A stretch of DNA of 41,356 bases from Peptococcaceae bacterium (GCA_018334055.1 JAGXSS010000099.1:1-41356), one strand, 5' to 3'; shown: positions 1 to 7,331, numbered from the stretch's first letter. A program made the numbers and translations. Notes: generated from the sequence alone by a model not told the origin.

Positions 1-390
1 GTAGTATCGTATCAAGTAGCTAAGCATAACAATCTAGATTTGGTCGTTGATGCTGTTAAAGGAGTCATTGCAACCCGCGATTGCTCTAATCTTATCCTGC
101 ACAGTGACCGAGGCCCCCAATATCGATCTTTCTTATACTCCGATCTTCTCGCGGATTACAACATAACCGTAAGTATGTCCGGTGCTGGCTGTCCGGGAGA
201 TAATGCTGTGGTAGAGTCCTTTTTTAGTCATCTAAAAACAGAGTGGTTTTACAACGACACCTTCGACACGGAGCAGGAGTTTTTGGAGAAACTTCAAACC
301 TACTTGATCTTCTATAACAACGAAAGATTTCAATCGAGGCTCCAGAATTTATCGCCCGTGGACTATCGACTAAAAATGGCTGGTAATTAA
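1..390 (+). CDS. IS3-family transposase, C-terminal part (cut by window edge)
   Basis: The reading frame is open from base 1, so the gene starts outside the window. The visible part is the second half of an rve (DDE) integrase core. HSDRG carries the second catalytic Asp, and AVVESFFSHLKTE carries the catalytic Glu with the conserved Lys/Glu spacing. The tail FYNNERFQSRLQNLSPVDYR is typical of OrfB of the IS3/IS150 group. The protein would cut and join the ends of its own element. The stretch is visibly more AT-rich than the neighbouring genes, in keeping with transfer. The first catalytic Asp and the OrfA part are not visible, so it cannot be said whether the element is intact. No right-end inverted repeat could be fixed with confidence, though GTGTCTAC occurs at 437-444 and again at 528-535. 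Confidence 0.9.
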   Translation, partial: VVSYQVAKHNNLDLVVDAVKGVIATRDCSNLILHSDRGPQYRSFLYSDLLADYNITVSMSGAGCPGDNAVVESFFSHLKTEWFYNDTFDTEQEFLEKLQTYLIFYNNERFQSRLQNLSPVDYRLKMAGN

Positions 391-453
391 AAGCATTTTC
401 ATTACGGGGAAAAGGGAGCGAGAATGTAGCCCAAAGTGTCTACCATTCTTTCC

Positions 454-489
454 ATTCTTTCCCTTCCCCCTAGGGGGAAGGGAAAGAAT
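454..489. repeat. Perfect 36-bp palindrome downstream of the transposase
   Basis: Two 17-base arms, the left beginning ATTCTTTCCC and ending CCCCC, flank a central TA. With that self-complementary centre the whole 36 bp is a perfect palindrome. It lies 64 bp after the transposase stop. As RNA it would form a long hairpin of polypyrimidine against polypurine. It could be a bidirectional terminator or part of the mobile element end; no T-run follows. Confidence 0.7.
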
Positions 490-583
490 CAGGATTCCCC
501 GAGCAACCTGGCTATGTTGCCACTAAGCGTGTCTACAAAGAAGGGTGCAGACCCGTTGCTACGGCGAAACACGATTTTCGTAG

Positions 584-604
584 CGACGGTGTATTACACC
601 GTCG
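584..604 (+). repeat. REP-like palindromic element, copy 1
   Basis: A perfect hairpin with 10-base arms CGACGGTGTA and TACACCGTCG around a single T, preceded by GTAG and followed by TCCTCGTGG. The wider unit starts near 554 with CGTTGCTACGGCGAAACACG, which can pair with the CGTAGCGAC that follows it. Related copies occur at 705-725, 7229-7249 and, inverted, 7311-7331. All are in intergenic DNA. Confidence 0.75.
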
Positions 605-660
605 TCCTCGTGGAACACCTTTTTCCTCGCGCTATTCCCGTTTGTTGGTCAAACATGGAC

Positions 661-679
661 AACGCACCAGTGGTGCGTT
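661..679. repeat. 19-bp perfect palindrome in the REP-like region
   Basis: The arms AACGCACCA and TGGTGCGTT surround a central G. It is followed directly by GCTACGG, as in the REP-like unit upstream. A related TGGTGCGTTGCT string occurs at about 2208. It is probably a second module of the same repeat family. Confidence 0.6.
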
Positions 680-704
680 GCTACGGGGGCCCCGTATTTC
701 GTAG

Positions 705-725
705 CGACGGTGTATTAGACCGTCG
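705..725 (+). repeat. REP-like palindromic element, copy 2
   Basis: Same layout as copy 1: GTAG, then CGACGGTGTA-T-TAGACCGTCG, then TCCTCGTGG. One arm position differs from copy 1 and weakens the pairing, so this copy is slightly decayed. The flanks on both sides match copy 1, which marks it as a duplicate of the same element. Confidence 0.7.
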
Positions 726-834
726 TCCTCGTGGCGGTACCTGGAGAAATCCGCTCCTTGGGCTTACTCAACACGCTCGGTGCGGCCTACCTAGGGGTTC
801 TGGTGGTCCAATTTGTATAGGGGGGGGGAAGTAA

Positions 835-2190
835 ATGGAAGACAAGCAGCTTGGTCTACGAAATTTCATCAACACCGGAGCTATCCTCATCGCCTTGTTG
901 CTCCTAGTCGGTGCGCTGACCTACTTAGTGCCAAGTGGGGTTTTTGATGTGAACACCAGAACATTTACCCCGGTTGACCAAGCTGGGATTGCGCTATGGG
1001 TGTGGCTCTTGTCGCCCTTGCTCGTCCTTCTTGGTGATGCCGGGGCGCTGATCATTGGCATTATCGTATTCTTGCTGCTGATTGGCGGAGCTTTGCATGT
1101 GCTTAAGGTGACAGGGCTGATCGAGGGGTCGATTGTGAGCATTGCCAGGCGGTTTGCCCGCCGCGAAGGCCTCTTGCTCGGCGCCTTGTTGCTAGCGTTT
1201 ATGTCGCTCGGGGCCTTTGTCGGGGTCTTTGAGGAGGTGGTGCCGCTTGTGCCTATGGTCGTCTTGCTGGCTCGGGGGATGGGGTGGGATACCTTGACGG
1301 GACTCGGGGTCAGTGTATTGGCGGCGGGTCTTGGCTTTGCCGCGGCCGTGACGAACCCCTTTACTGTCGGCGTGGCGCAGGAATTGGCAGGGGTGCCGCT
1401 GTTTTCTGGGGCGCTCCTCCGGTTCATTGTCTTTCTTTCCGTGTACGCGATGTTGATGTTCTATCTGCGAAGGCATATAGCCAGAACGCGGAGTGTAGAG
1501 CGGGTCTTGTCCTTAACCAACGAATCGGTGCTCCCGAAAGCAGCTTATGTTTATTTTGTGGCCTGTATGGCAGTCATGATGGTGGTAGTTGCCGCTTCTC
1601 CCGCCGTGCCGCTCCTTCGAGACCTGAGCCTCTTGGTGATTGCGCTCATCTTCTTGTTGGCGGCTGTGGGCGTGGGGCTACTTGCCGGCATGAAGTTGGC
1701 TTGGGTGGGCCGGCAGTACCTAATTGGTGCGTGGGGGATGGCACCGGCGATTGTCCTTATTTTGTTGGCTTCGAGTATCAGACACGTCATGACCGAGGGT
1801 CGCCTGCTGGACTGGATTCTCTACCGGGCCTGGGAAACTATCGGTCAGTTTGCGCCCTTTACGGCGCTCCTTGCCGTATTCTTGCTGGTGCTCTTCCTCA
1901 ATTTTTTTATCGGGTCGGGGTCGGCAAAGGCCTTTATCCTGATGCCCATCATTGTGCCGACCATGGATTTCTTAGGTATAGGTCGCCAGCTAGGCATTTT
2001 AGCCTTTCAGTTTGGCGATGGATTTTCTAACGTGCTCTACCCGACCAACGCCGTACTCCTCATTTCTCTAGGCCTGGCCGGGATTAGCTATGCCAAGTGG
2101 TTTCGCTTCATTTGGCCCCTGCAACTTGGGCTCCTCGCTTTGTCGATATTTTGGATGTGGATCGGTTATACCCTAGGCTATGGTCTGTAG
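835..2190 (+). CDS. DcuC/YfcC-family membrane carrier
   Basis: A 451-residue, strongly hydrophobic protein with about 12 predicted membrane segments. The N-terminal arrangement (a TM helix, then TYLVPSGVFD and a short periplasmic loop) is typical of the YfcC/DcuC anaerobic carrier family (Pfam DcuC). So are the later FVGVFEEVVPLVPMVVLLARGMGWD, AAVTNPFTVGVAQ and the C-terminal FQFGDGFSNVLYPTNAVLLI segments. Members move C4-dicarboxylates, basic amino acids or related anions; the substrate cannot be told from sequence. The ATG is preceded by a G-rich Shine-Dalgarno. The length fits the family. It seems to be a single gene, since the next gene is 94 bp away behind a repeat fragment. Confidence 0.85.
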   Translation: MEDKQLGLRNFINTGAILIALLLLVGALTYLVPSGVFDVNTRTFTPVDQAGIALWVWLLSPLLVLLGDAGALIIGIIVFLLLIGGALHVLKVTGLIEGSIVSIARRFARREGLLLGALLLAFMSLGAFVGVFEEVVPLVPMVVLLARGMGWDTLTGLGVSVLAAGLGFAAAVTNPFTVGVAQELAGVPLFSGALLRFIVFLSVYAMLMFYLRRHIARTRSVERVLSLTNESVLPKAAYVYFVACMAVMMVVVAASPAVPLLRDLSLLVIALIFLLAAVGVGLLAGMKLAWVGRQYLIGAWGMAPAIVLILLASSIRHVMTEGRLLDWILYRAWETIGQFAPFTALLAVFLLVLFLNFFIGSGSAKAFILMPIIVPTMDFLGIGRQLGILAFQFGDGFSNVLYPTNAVLLISLGLAGISYAKWFRFIWPLQLGLLALSIFWMWIGYTLGYGL

Positions 2191-2203
2191 CGCGTTTCCG
2201 GTG

Positions 2204-2230
2204 CCATTGGTGCGTTGCTGCGGCGAAACA
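2204..2230 (+). repeat. Degenerate fragment of the REP-like element
   Basis: CCATTGGTGCGTTGCTGCGG followed by CGAAACA resembles the CGTTGCTACGGCGAAACACG module at 554-573 and the TGGTGCGTTGCTACGG string at 671-686. The palindromic CGACGG module is absent. Similarity was judged by eye. Confidence 0.4.
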
Positions 2231-2284
2231 TCAGCCTAATTGCCATGGCGACCGGTTAACTAAAAAAAGAGGAGGGAGAAGGGC

Positions 2285-3262
2285 ATGGCAGAGCAATACA
2301 ACGAGAAAGACGAAAGCAAGGTCAGCGATGGCACGACCACAGCGGAAAAAATACTGGCCCTAGCTTTAACCGTATTCTTATTAATTGGGGGACTTTGGGC
2401 TGCTGAGAACATCACTCAATTCTTTCCGCCCCCTGATTGGGCGGCGATTCGTGCAGAGCATATTCCCGCGAGCGTGGAGGCCGAATTTAATCTTCTCGCA
2501 CAAGAGCAAAACGAGCTGGCGATGACTGTACAGCGTCATACTGAGGCTGTCGCTGCCGCGCAGTCGGCATATGAGAAAGCGCGCGAAGAATATCGCACCT
2601 TGCTCGACCGCGGTATCGACGACAGAGACAAGAGACTGAGGTGGGAAGAAACGCGGCTGCAACTCGAAACGCTGCAGAAAGAGATAGCAGTGGCGCGAGC
2701 CGCCCTAGACACCTTCACAACAGATGTCTTTGCTCCGCAAAAGACGGTTTTTCTCGCGGCACAACAGCGATACCACGACGAACTCGGTCGCCAAAATCGC
2801 GCCCGCAACCTGGTGGTTGGGGTTGCCTTGCTCACCTATGCCTTGGCGGTGTTTGCCCTGACCTTCTTGGTCTTTAATCTGTTTCGCACGCGACGCTCCT
2901 TGTCACGGTACGTGGTTGTGGGCAACAGCGTGCTCGGGTTTGGCGCATTACAGGCCCTGATTCTCTTCTATCGGGTAGTCTACCCCGCCTTGAGGGGACT
3001 GCTTCCGGTGGAATTAATTATTTCGGTCGGTGGCGCGGCCATCTCTATCGCCGGCATTGTTTTTCTCAAAAACAGGTTCTTCTCTAACGAGGCCATCAGA
3101 AATCGTCGCCTGTGGCGGAAGTCCTGCCCTAACTGCGGTTTCCCCCATCCGTCTCTGCACTGTGCCTGGTGTGGGGCAGGGCAGGTAGCACCATGCCCCC
3201 AATGTCACGCCCGCACCAACAACCATCTTCCCTATTGTGGCGAGTGCGGAGCTAAGCGATAG
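2285..3262 (+). CDS. Membrane protein with coiled coil and C-terminal double zinc ribbon
   Basis: 325 residues. Near residues 20-45 there is a hydrophobic segment (ILALALTVFLLIGGLWAA). Residues about 65-160 are charged and heptad-like, a probable coiled coil. Three further hydrophobic segments occupy about 173-262. The C-terminal 50 residues hold eight cysteines as four CXXC/CXXXC-type pairs (CPNCG, CAWCG, CPQC, CGECG), the pattern of a double zinc ribbon. The domain order suggests a membrane protein with an extracytoplasmic coiled coil and a cytoplasmic zinc-binding tail. The function is unknown. The start follows AGAGGAGGGAGAAGGGC, an excellent ribosome binding site. Confidence 0.75.
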   Translation: MAEQYNEKDESKVSDGTTTAEKILALALTVFLLIGGLWAAENITQFFPPPDWAAIRAEHIPASVEAEFNLLAQEQNELAMTVQRHTEAVAAAQSAYEKAREEYRTLLDRGIDDRDKRLRWEETRLQLETLQKEIAVARAALDTFTTDVFAPQKTVFLAAQQRYHDELGRQNRARNLVVGVALLTYALAVFALTFLVFNLFRTRRSLSRYVVVGNSVLGFGALQALILFYRVVYPALRGLLPVELIISVGGAAISIAGIVFLKNRFFSNEAIRNRRLWRKSCPNCGFPHPSLHCAWCGAGQVAPCPQCHARTNNHLPYCGECGAKR

Positions 3263-3338
3263 AAAAGGGAAATCGCCACCCGCCGCGAAAACAATACAGC
3301 ACGAAGGTCAAGGGGTAGCAGCGAAAGAGGGATGACTA

Positions 3339-5567
3339 TTGCAGAACCGTAAAATTAAACTTAGGGATTTTGCCGATGACTCTGCCTTGGGGAGCGCCGA
3401 GGTGCGCCAAATGGAGAGCACTCTGCGGCAAACTAAGCAGACCTTGGCGACGCTCATCAGCAATTTACCCGGCTTTGTGTACCGCTGCCACAATGACCCC
3501 GGTTGGACTATGATCTATGTCAGTGACGGCTGCTTGGAAGTGACGGGTTACACCCCCGAGGACCTTGTGCAGAACCAAAAGGTGTCATACGGGAGCCTCA
3601 TTCATCCCAGCGATCGCAACTGGGAGGCCTGGCAGGGTTGGCTTTCCGCCGAGGAATCTCTGGAGTCGGAGTATCGGATCACCCATGCCAACGGCGAGCA
3701 GCGCTGGGTGTGGGAGCGCGGGCGGGGTGTTTTTAGCGATGATGGTGTGCTCATGTACCTCGAGGGCTTTATCACTGACATCACCAATCGCAAAGAGGCC
3801 GAGGTCAGGCTCGCCACCCAGGAGGAGCAATACCGGCTACTTTTTGAGTTCTCACCGGTGCCCATCGCCATCATGGACTTGGCGGGCAATTTCTTGCAGG
3901 TCAATGCGGCGTACGAGCAGGGTATGTTGTATGATCGGCAAGAGTTAGAGGGCAAAAATGTGCGCATCTGTGTTCTCCCAGAAAATTACAGCACAATGGA
4001 AGAGCACCTTGTCGCCCTGCGCGGTGGTGAGACCCTCGAGCACGAGGCTGTATGCGTGCGCAAGGGGGGCGAACGGCGCATCAATATTTTGCGCGAGAAG
4101 GCCATTCCGCTCCCCGGCGGGCAAGAGGGGATTATTTCGCTGTCTAGAGACATCACGGAGGTTAAACTCGCGCAGGGCGCTTTGGTGCAAAGCGAGAAGA
4201 AGTATCGTTCTCTGGTGGAAACCATGCGGGAGGGCATGTTCATCATCGATTTTACCGGCAAGATTCGGTTTTGGAACCAAGCTGGCCTGAGTATGTTTGG
4301 GCTGGACCCCACAGATTTAGATGAGCTTTTGTCAGGGACCGCTCTTGACTATATCCACTCGGCATCCATGGCCATAGTGCAGAGGGACATGGCCTTAGTC
4401 ATGAAGGGCCATAACCTGACCGGCGAGTACCGTTACCTGCGCCATAGCGGGGAGTCAGGGTGGTTGGAGGCCAATGCCACCAAAATGGATTACAGTAACG
4501 AGCCCGCCATCTTGGTGCTGGCCCGCGACATCACCGAGCGCAAAAAAGAACAAGCGGAGATGGAGTTCCTCAGTTGGCATGACCCCTTAACCGGCGTCTA
4601 CAATAGGCGCTATTTTGAGAGCCGGCTTAGTGACAAGGCCCTAGCCAAGCCGGGCATCGTCGTTGTCGACCTTGACGGGCTTAAACTGGTCAACGACACC
4701 ATCGGTCATACTGCCGGGGACAGCCTGTTAAAAGAGGCCGCCGGCATCTTGAAGCGTTGCACCCCCAGTGGAGGGATGGCGGCCCGCATCGGAGGCGATG
4801 AGTTTGTCATCATTTTGTCCGATTCCACTCAAGCCCAGGCCGAGGCCGTGGTGGGCGCCATTCGCCGCCTGCAGGAGGAATATAACCGCCAACAACCACA
4901 GTTCCCGCTGAGTCTCTCTTTGGGTTATGAGGTAGCGGGGGACGAAACAACGAGTCTTTACGAAATTTTTAAGCGGGCGGACAACCTTATGTACAGGCAA
5001 AAACTGCTGCATCGCTTGAGCAGCCGCAGTGCCATCGTCCAGGCGCTCATGGCCGCCTTAGAGGCCAAGAATGTCGAGACGCGCGAGCATGTCGATAGAA
5101 TTGGCGAGCTGGCGTTACTTGTAGCGCGCCGCATGGGTTACCCGGAGGGCAGGATACTCGAGCTCGAGCTATTCGCCAAATTTCACGACATCGGCAAAGT
5201 GGGCGTCGCCGACAGCATTTTAAACAAGCCGGGGCGTTTGACTGATGAGGAAAGGAAAGAGATTGAGCGTCACGCCGAGATAGGTTACCATATTGCCAGC
5301 TCCACCCCGGAGCTCGCGCCCATCGCCCGCTTCATCTTGAAGCATCAGGAATGGTACGACGGCAACGGCTACCCCTTGGGGCTAAAGGGGGCCGATATCC
5401 CAGTCGAGTGCCGCATCGTGGCCATTGCCGACGCCTTTGACGCCATGACCAGCGACCGCCCCTACCGCAAGGCCATGTCCACCGACCAGGCCTTGGCCGA
5501 ACTAGACCGCTGTGCCGGCACGCAATTTGACCCAGAGCTCGTCCTGGTGTTTCGCAGCATTATCTAA
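3339..5567 (+). CDS. Sensor protein with PAS domains, GGDEF and HD-GYP (cyclic-di-GMP turnover)
   Basis: 742 residues with no membrane segment, so probably cytoplasmic. Three PAS-type sensor domains lie at about 30-155 (PAS_3-like, with a C-terminal PAC stretch FITDITNRKEAE), 160-275 and 285-402. A GGDEF domain at about 405-560 begins HDPLTGVYNRRYF and has an intact GGDEF signature at 485-489. No RxxD inhibitory site precedes the signature. An HD-GYP domain at about 565-742 has FHDIGKVGV, an HAEIGY stretch and WYDGNGYP. The first catalytic domain makes cyclic-di-GMP and the second degrades it; sequence alone does not say which activity dominates. The start is TTG after AGAGGGATG; the next in-frame Met is residue 25. 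Confidence 0.9.
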   Translation: MQNRKIKLRDFADDSALGSAEVRQMESTLRQTKQTLATLISNLPGFVYRCHNDPGWTMIYVSDGCLEVTGYTPEDLVQNQKVSYGSLIHPSDRNWEAWQGWLSAEESLESEYRITHANGEQRWVWERGRGVFSDDGVLMYLEGFITDITNRKEAEVRLATQEEQYRLLFEFSPVPIAIMDLAGNFLQVNAAYEQGMLYDRQELEGKNVRICVLPENYSTMEEHLVALRGGETLEHEAVCVRKGGERRINILREKAIPLPGGQEGIISLSRDITEVKLAQGALVQSEKKYRSLVETMREGMFIIDFTGKIRFWNQAGLSMFGLDPTDLDELLSGTALDYIHSASMAIVQRDMALVMKGHNLTGEYRYLRHSGESGWLEANATKMDYSNEPAILVLARDITERKKEQAEMEFLSWHDPLTGVYNRRYFESRLSDKALAKPGIVVVDLDGLKLVNDTIGHTAGDSLLKEAAGILKRCTPSGGMAARIGGDEFVIILSDSTQAQAEAVVGAIRRLQEEYNRQQPQFPLSLSLGYEVAGDETTSLYEIFKRADNLMYRQKLLHRLSSRSAIVQALMAALEAKNVETREHVDRIGELALLVARRMGYPEGRILELELFAKFHDIGKVGVADSILNKPGRLTDEERKEIERHAEIGYHIASSTPELAPIARFILKHQEWYDGNGYPLGLKGADIPVECRIVAIADAFDAMTSDRPYRKAMSTDQALAELDRCAGTQFDPELVLVFRSII

Positions 5568-5578
5568 CCCTCGCTTGC

Positions 5579-5609
5579 CAAGGGCGCCATGCATCCGCCT
5601 CGTTTTTTT
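5579..5609 (+). terminator. Possible weak terminator after the GGDEF/HD-GYP gene
   Basis: AGGGCG and CGCCT can pair with one bulged G across an 11-base loop. A run of T follows directly, 12 bp after the stop codon. The stem is short, so this is tentative. Confidence 0.4.
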
Positions 5610-5734
5610 AGTTAACAGAACGGTTAAAACGGCAACTAATCCGGTGAGATAGGCTTGTTGTCAGTGCAGGAATCGGAGCCCCGGTCGAGAATAAGAAGAC
5701 GGAAAAGACCATCTATGCGTTAGGAGTGTTCGGA

Positions 5735-6346
5735 ATGAGCGATGAGATGCAGCAAGCCATGCTTGGGCAGTTGGCCAGATTAGCAGATTCGGTTAAGGAA
5801 ATCGCCGACGGACAACAAGAATTGGTTGTGAAGGTCACGAATCTTGACCAGAAGGTCACGAATCTTGACCAGAAGGTCACGAATCTTGACCAGAAGGTCG
5901 CGAATCTCGACCAGAAGGTCGCGAATCTCGACCAGAAGGTCACGAATCTCGACCAGAAGGTCACGAATCTCGACCAGAAGGTCACGAATCTCGACCAGAA
6001 GGTCGCGAATCTCGACCAGAAGGTCACGAATCTCGAAGAAAACTTAGCCCTTCTTGATGATAAGGTTGGCGCATTAGGGGCCAGGGTCGGTAGTCTTGAT
6101 GAGAGGCTAGACCAAGTGGATGCGACCGTCAGCCGAGTCGAACAGGCTGTGGTTCGGGTCGAGATAGTGCATGGAGAGAAGATAGGGGCACTGTTTGACG
6201 CTTTTCAGCTCCGGGGGGACCAATTGGCTGAAGTCAAGGAGCATTTTGACACCAGGTTCGACTCGTTGCAGGCGACAATTAACTTCTTGCTTCATCGGTC
6301 CACCGACCACGACAACGAACTCATGCGGCTAAGAAGGGCCAGATGA
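5735..6346 (+). CDS. Coiled-coil protein with tandem seven-residue repeats
   Basis: 203 residues. After a 32-residue head (MSDEMQQAMLGQLARLADSV) come nine exact or one-substitution copies of the heptad VTNLDQK/VANLDQK and a tenth decayed copy. Further heptads follow (LALLDDK, VGALGAR, VGSLDER), then a C-terminal helix-rich region ending NELMRLRRAR. Hydrophobic residues at the first and fourth positions make a long parallel coiled coil almost certain. There is no signal peptide and no membrane segment. The ATG at 5735 follows TAGGAG at a good distance; a GTG nine bases upstream is less likely. Function is unknown: similar heptad proteins serve as scaffolds or tethers, but nothing nearby fixes a role. 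A terminator follows, so it is probably a single-gene unit. Confidence 0.8.
   Translation: MSDEMQQAMLGQLARLADSVKEIADGQQELVVKVTNLDQKVTNLDQKVTNLDQKVANLDQKVANLDQKVTNLDQKVTNLDQKVTNLDQKVANLDQKVTNLEENLALLDDKVGALGARVGSLDERLDQVDATVSRVEQAVVRVEIVHGEKIGALFDAFQLRGDQLAEVKEHFDTRFDSLQATINFLLHRSTDHDNELMRLRRAR
5831..6040 (+). repeat. Tandem 21-bp repeat array inside the coiled-coil gene (nine units plus one decayed)
   Basis: The units read AAGGTC(A/G)CGAATCT(T/C)GACCAG. Units 1-3 have ACG and CTT, 4-5 GCG and CTC, 6-8 ACG and CTC, 9 GCG and CTC; unit 10 keeps AAGGTCACGAATCTCGA then diverges. Apart from these two sites the units are identical even at synonymous positions, which points to recent expansion. Confidence 0.95.
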
Positions 6347-6374
6347 AGTACATGACCTAGGCCAAGGAATAATG

Positions 6375-6403
6375 CCGGGCCCATTTCTTAGGCTCGGTTT
6401 TTT
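6375..6403 (+). terminator. Rho-independent terminator
   Basis: CCGGGCC and GGCTCGG form a seven-pair stem with one G-U pair and a nine-base loop, followed by TTTTTT. It lies 28 bp after the coiled-coil gene. Confidence 0.8.
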
Positions 6404-6444
6404 GCATCCTCCGTAATAATATATCGGTTCTCGATAAAATGCTT

Positions 6445-6473
6445 TTGCTTATCGATAAACGATGTGCTAGAAT
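6445..6473 (+). promoter_or_regulatory. Promoter of the DUF2975-XRE operon with candidate operator
   Basis: TTGCTT (6445-6450) and TAGAAT (6468-6473) are separated by exactly 17 bp, 36 bp upstream of the DUF2975 start. The palindrome TTATCGATAA (6449-6458) overlaps the -35 edge. TCGATAAA occurs at 6431-6438 and again at 6452-6459, 21 bp apart, which is two helical turns. This is a plausible binding site for the XRE regulator encoded in the operon. Confidence 0.65.
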
Positions 6474-6509
6474 TTTCTTAAATCATCTCTAAGGTTAAGG
6501 AGGAACAGT

Positions 6510-6959
6510 ATGTGGAGTGATCGCAGTTCAGTCGTGCTCAGCCAGGCCTGTGTCATAGCGTTTGCCGCCATTCTATTGCTGGTTATGATTTTTGCCCCGG
6601 CCTTGGTGAGCTGGCTGCTCGACTTTTCGCGGGCTGATTTGCGGGGGACGGAGTCATACTTTTTCCTTACCATCTACGGCGGGAGTATGCCGGCTGTATT
6701 GCTCCTCTATAGTCTGTTCGGTCTGTTGCGAGGTTTAGCGGCCGAGGAAGTCTTTCGCCAGAAAAACGTGGAGCACCTACGCAGGATTTCGTGGAGTTGC
6801 TTTAGCGGGAGCGCTATCTGCCTGCTGTCGACTTTTTACTATATGCCATGGCTGGCAGTAGCGGTGGCGGCGGGGTTCATGGGGCTCATTGTCCGGGTGC
6901 TGAAAAATGTGGTGGAGAGGGCAGTCGCGCTTCAAGATGAAGTGGACTGTACCGTGTAG
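6510..6959 (+). CDS. DUF2975-family membrane protein
   Basis: 149 residues with four predicted membrane segments: about 11-34, 53-72, 94-112 and 113-130. The arrangement and the motif GLLRGLAAEEVFRQKNVEHLRRISW match the DUF2975 family. That family is nearly always found beside a small YozG-like XRE regulator, as here. The molecular role is not established. The ATG follows GGTTAAGGAGGAACAGT, a strong ribosome binding site. The regulator gene begins seven bases after the stop, so the two are almost certainly co-transcribed from the promoter at 6445-6473. Confidence 0.85.
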   Translation: MWSDRSSVVLSQACVIAFAAILLLVMIFAPALVSWLLDFSRADLRGTESYFFLTIYGGSMPAVLLLYSLFGLLRGLAAEEVFRQKNVEHLRRISWSCFSGSAICLLSTFYYMPWLAVAVAAGFMGLIVRVLKNVVERAVALQDEVDCTV

Positions 6960-6966
6960 GTGTGCG

Positions 6967-7173
6967 GTGAGCATAGTAATAAATTTAGACGTGATGATGG
7001 CTAGACGGAAAATTTCTAGCGGCGAGCTGGCCGAGCGAATTGGCCTGAGCCCGGCCAACCTTTCTATTTTAAAGACCGGCAAGGCCAAGGCCATCCGCTT
7101 TTCAACGCTAGAGGCCATCTGTCGAGCGCTAGAATGTCAGCCGGGCGATATTTTAGAGTTTAAACCGGATTAG
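6967..7173 (+). CDS. Small XRE/YozG-like transcriptional regulator
   Basis: 68 residues, almost entirely one helix-turn-helix domain (MMARRKISSGELAERIGLSP, then ANLSILKTGKAKAIRFSTL and EAICRALECQPGDILEF). This closely matches the compact Cro/CI-type regulators that accompany DUF2975 proteins. The GTG start gives the usual N-terminus SIVINLDVMMARRK; an earlier in-frame GTG would overlap the upstream gene for 50 bases and has no family support. It probably represses its own operon, perhaps through the TTATCGATAA/TCGATAAA sites in the promoter. The operator assignment is inference. Confidence 0.85.
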   Translation: MSIVINLDVMMARRKISSGELAERIGLSPANLSILKTGKAKAIRFSTLEAICRALECQPGDILEFKPD

Positions 7174-7228
7174 TCTTAAAGATACGGTCCCACGCCCTCC
7201 ATCGGCACCGCCCGTTCCCCCGTTGTAG

Positions 7229-7249
7229 CGACGCAGTACCACTGCGTCG
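7229..7249 (+). repeat. REP-like palindromic element, copy 3
   Basis: GTAG is followed by arms CGACGCAGT and ACTGCGTCG around ACC, then TCCTCG. The flanks match copies 1 and 2. Two adjacent arm positions (GT to CA) and their partners have changed together, so pairing is kept although the sequence differs. Confidence 0.75.
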
Positions 7250-7279
7250 TCCTCGTCGTCCTCGTCGTCATCCTCGTCC
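7250..7279 (+). repeat. Short TCCTCGTCG-type direct repeats
   Basis: TCCTCG occurs three times in a row with small changes (TCCTCGTCG, TCCTCGTCGTCA, TCCTCGTCC). It directly abuts REP-like copy 3 and seems to be an expansion of that element's TCCTCG flank. Confidence 0.6.
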
Positions 7280-7310
7280 ATCACGCCCAAAACCCTACCG
7301 CAATAAAGGA

Positions 7311-7331
7311 CGACGGTGCATTGCACCGCCG
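7311..7331 (-). repeat. REP-like palindromic element, copy 4 (inverted)
   Basis: Read on the minus strand it is GTAG, then CGGCGGTGCA-A-TGCACCGTCG, then TCC, the same layout as copy 1 with one G-U pair. It faces copy 3 across 61 bp, forming a head-to-head pair as in BIME-type REP arrangements. Confidence 0.75.

Larger units (their letters stand above)
391..834. other. Intergenic region without a convincing gene; palindromes and REP-like elements
   Basis: This 444-bp stretch lies between the transposase stop and the carrier gene. It holds a perfect 36-bp palindrome (454-489), a 19-bp palindrome (661-679) and two REP-like units (584-604 and 705-725). One frame is open across it (436-834), but its predicted protein is low-complexity, matches no family I know, and is made largely of translated repeat sequence. 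I therefore treat the region as noncoding. No clear promoter for the downstream gene could be picked out. Confidence 0.7.

Noticed and set aside
436-834. 132-residue open frame before the carrier gene
   Set aside because: It spans palindromes and REP-like repeats, its start has no clear ribosome binding site, and the product is low-complexity with no recognisable family.
5831-6040. Tandem repeats as a possible CRISPR array
   Set aside because: Units are adjacent with no spacers and keep one reading frame.
5713-6047. Open frames made of repeated WSRFVTF or RSRISTR units
   Set aside because: They are other-frame translations of the 21-bp repeat array. The frame giving LDQK heptads has the ribosome binding site and continues into non-repeat coding sequence.
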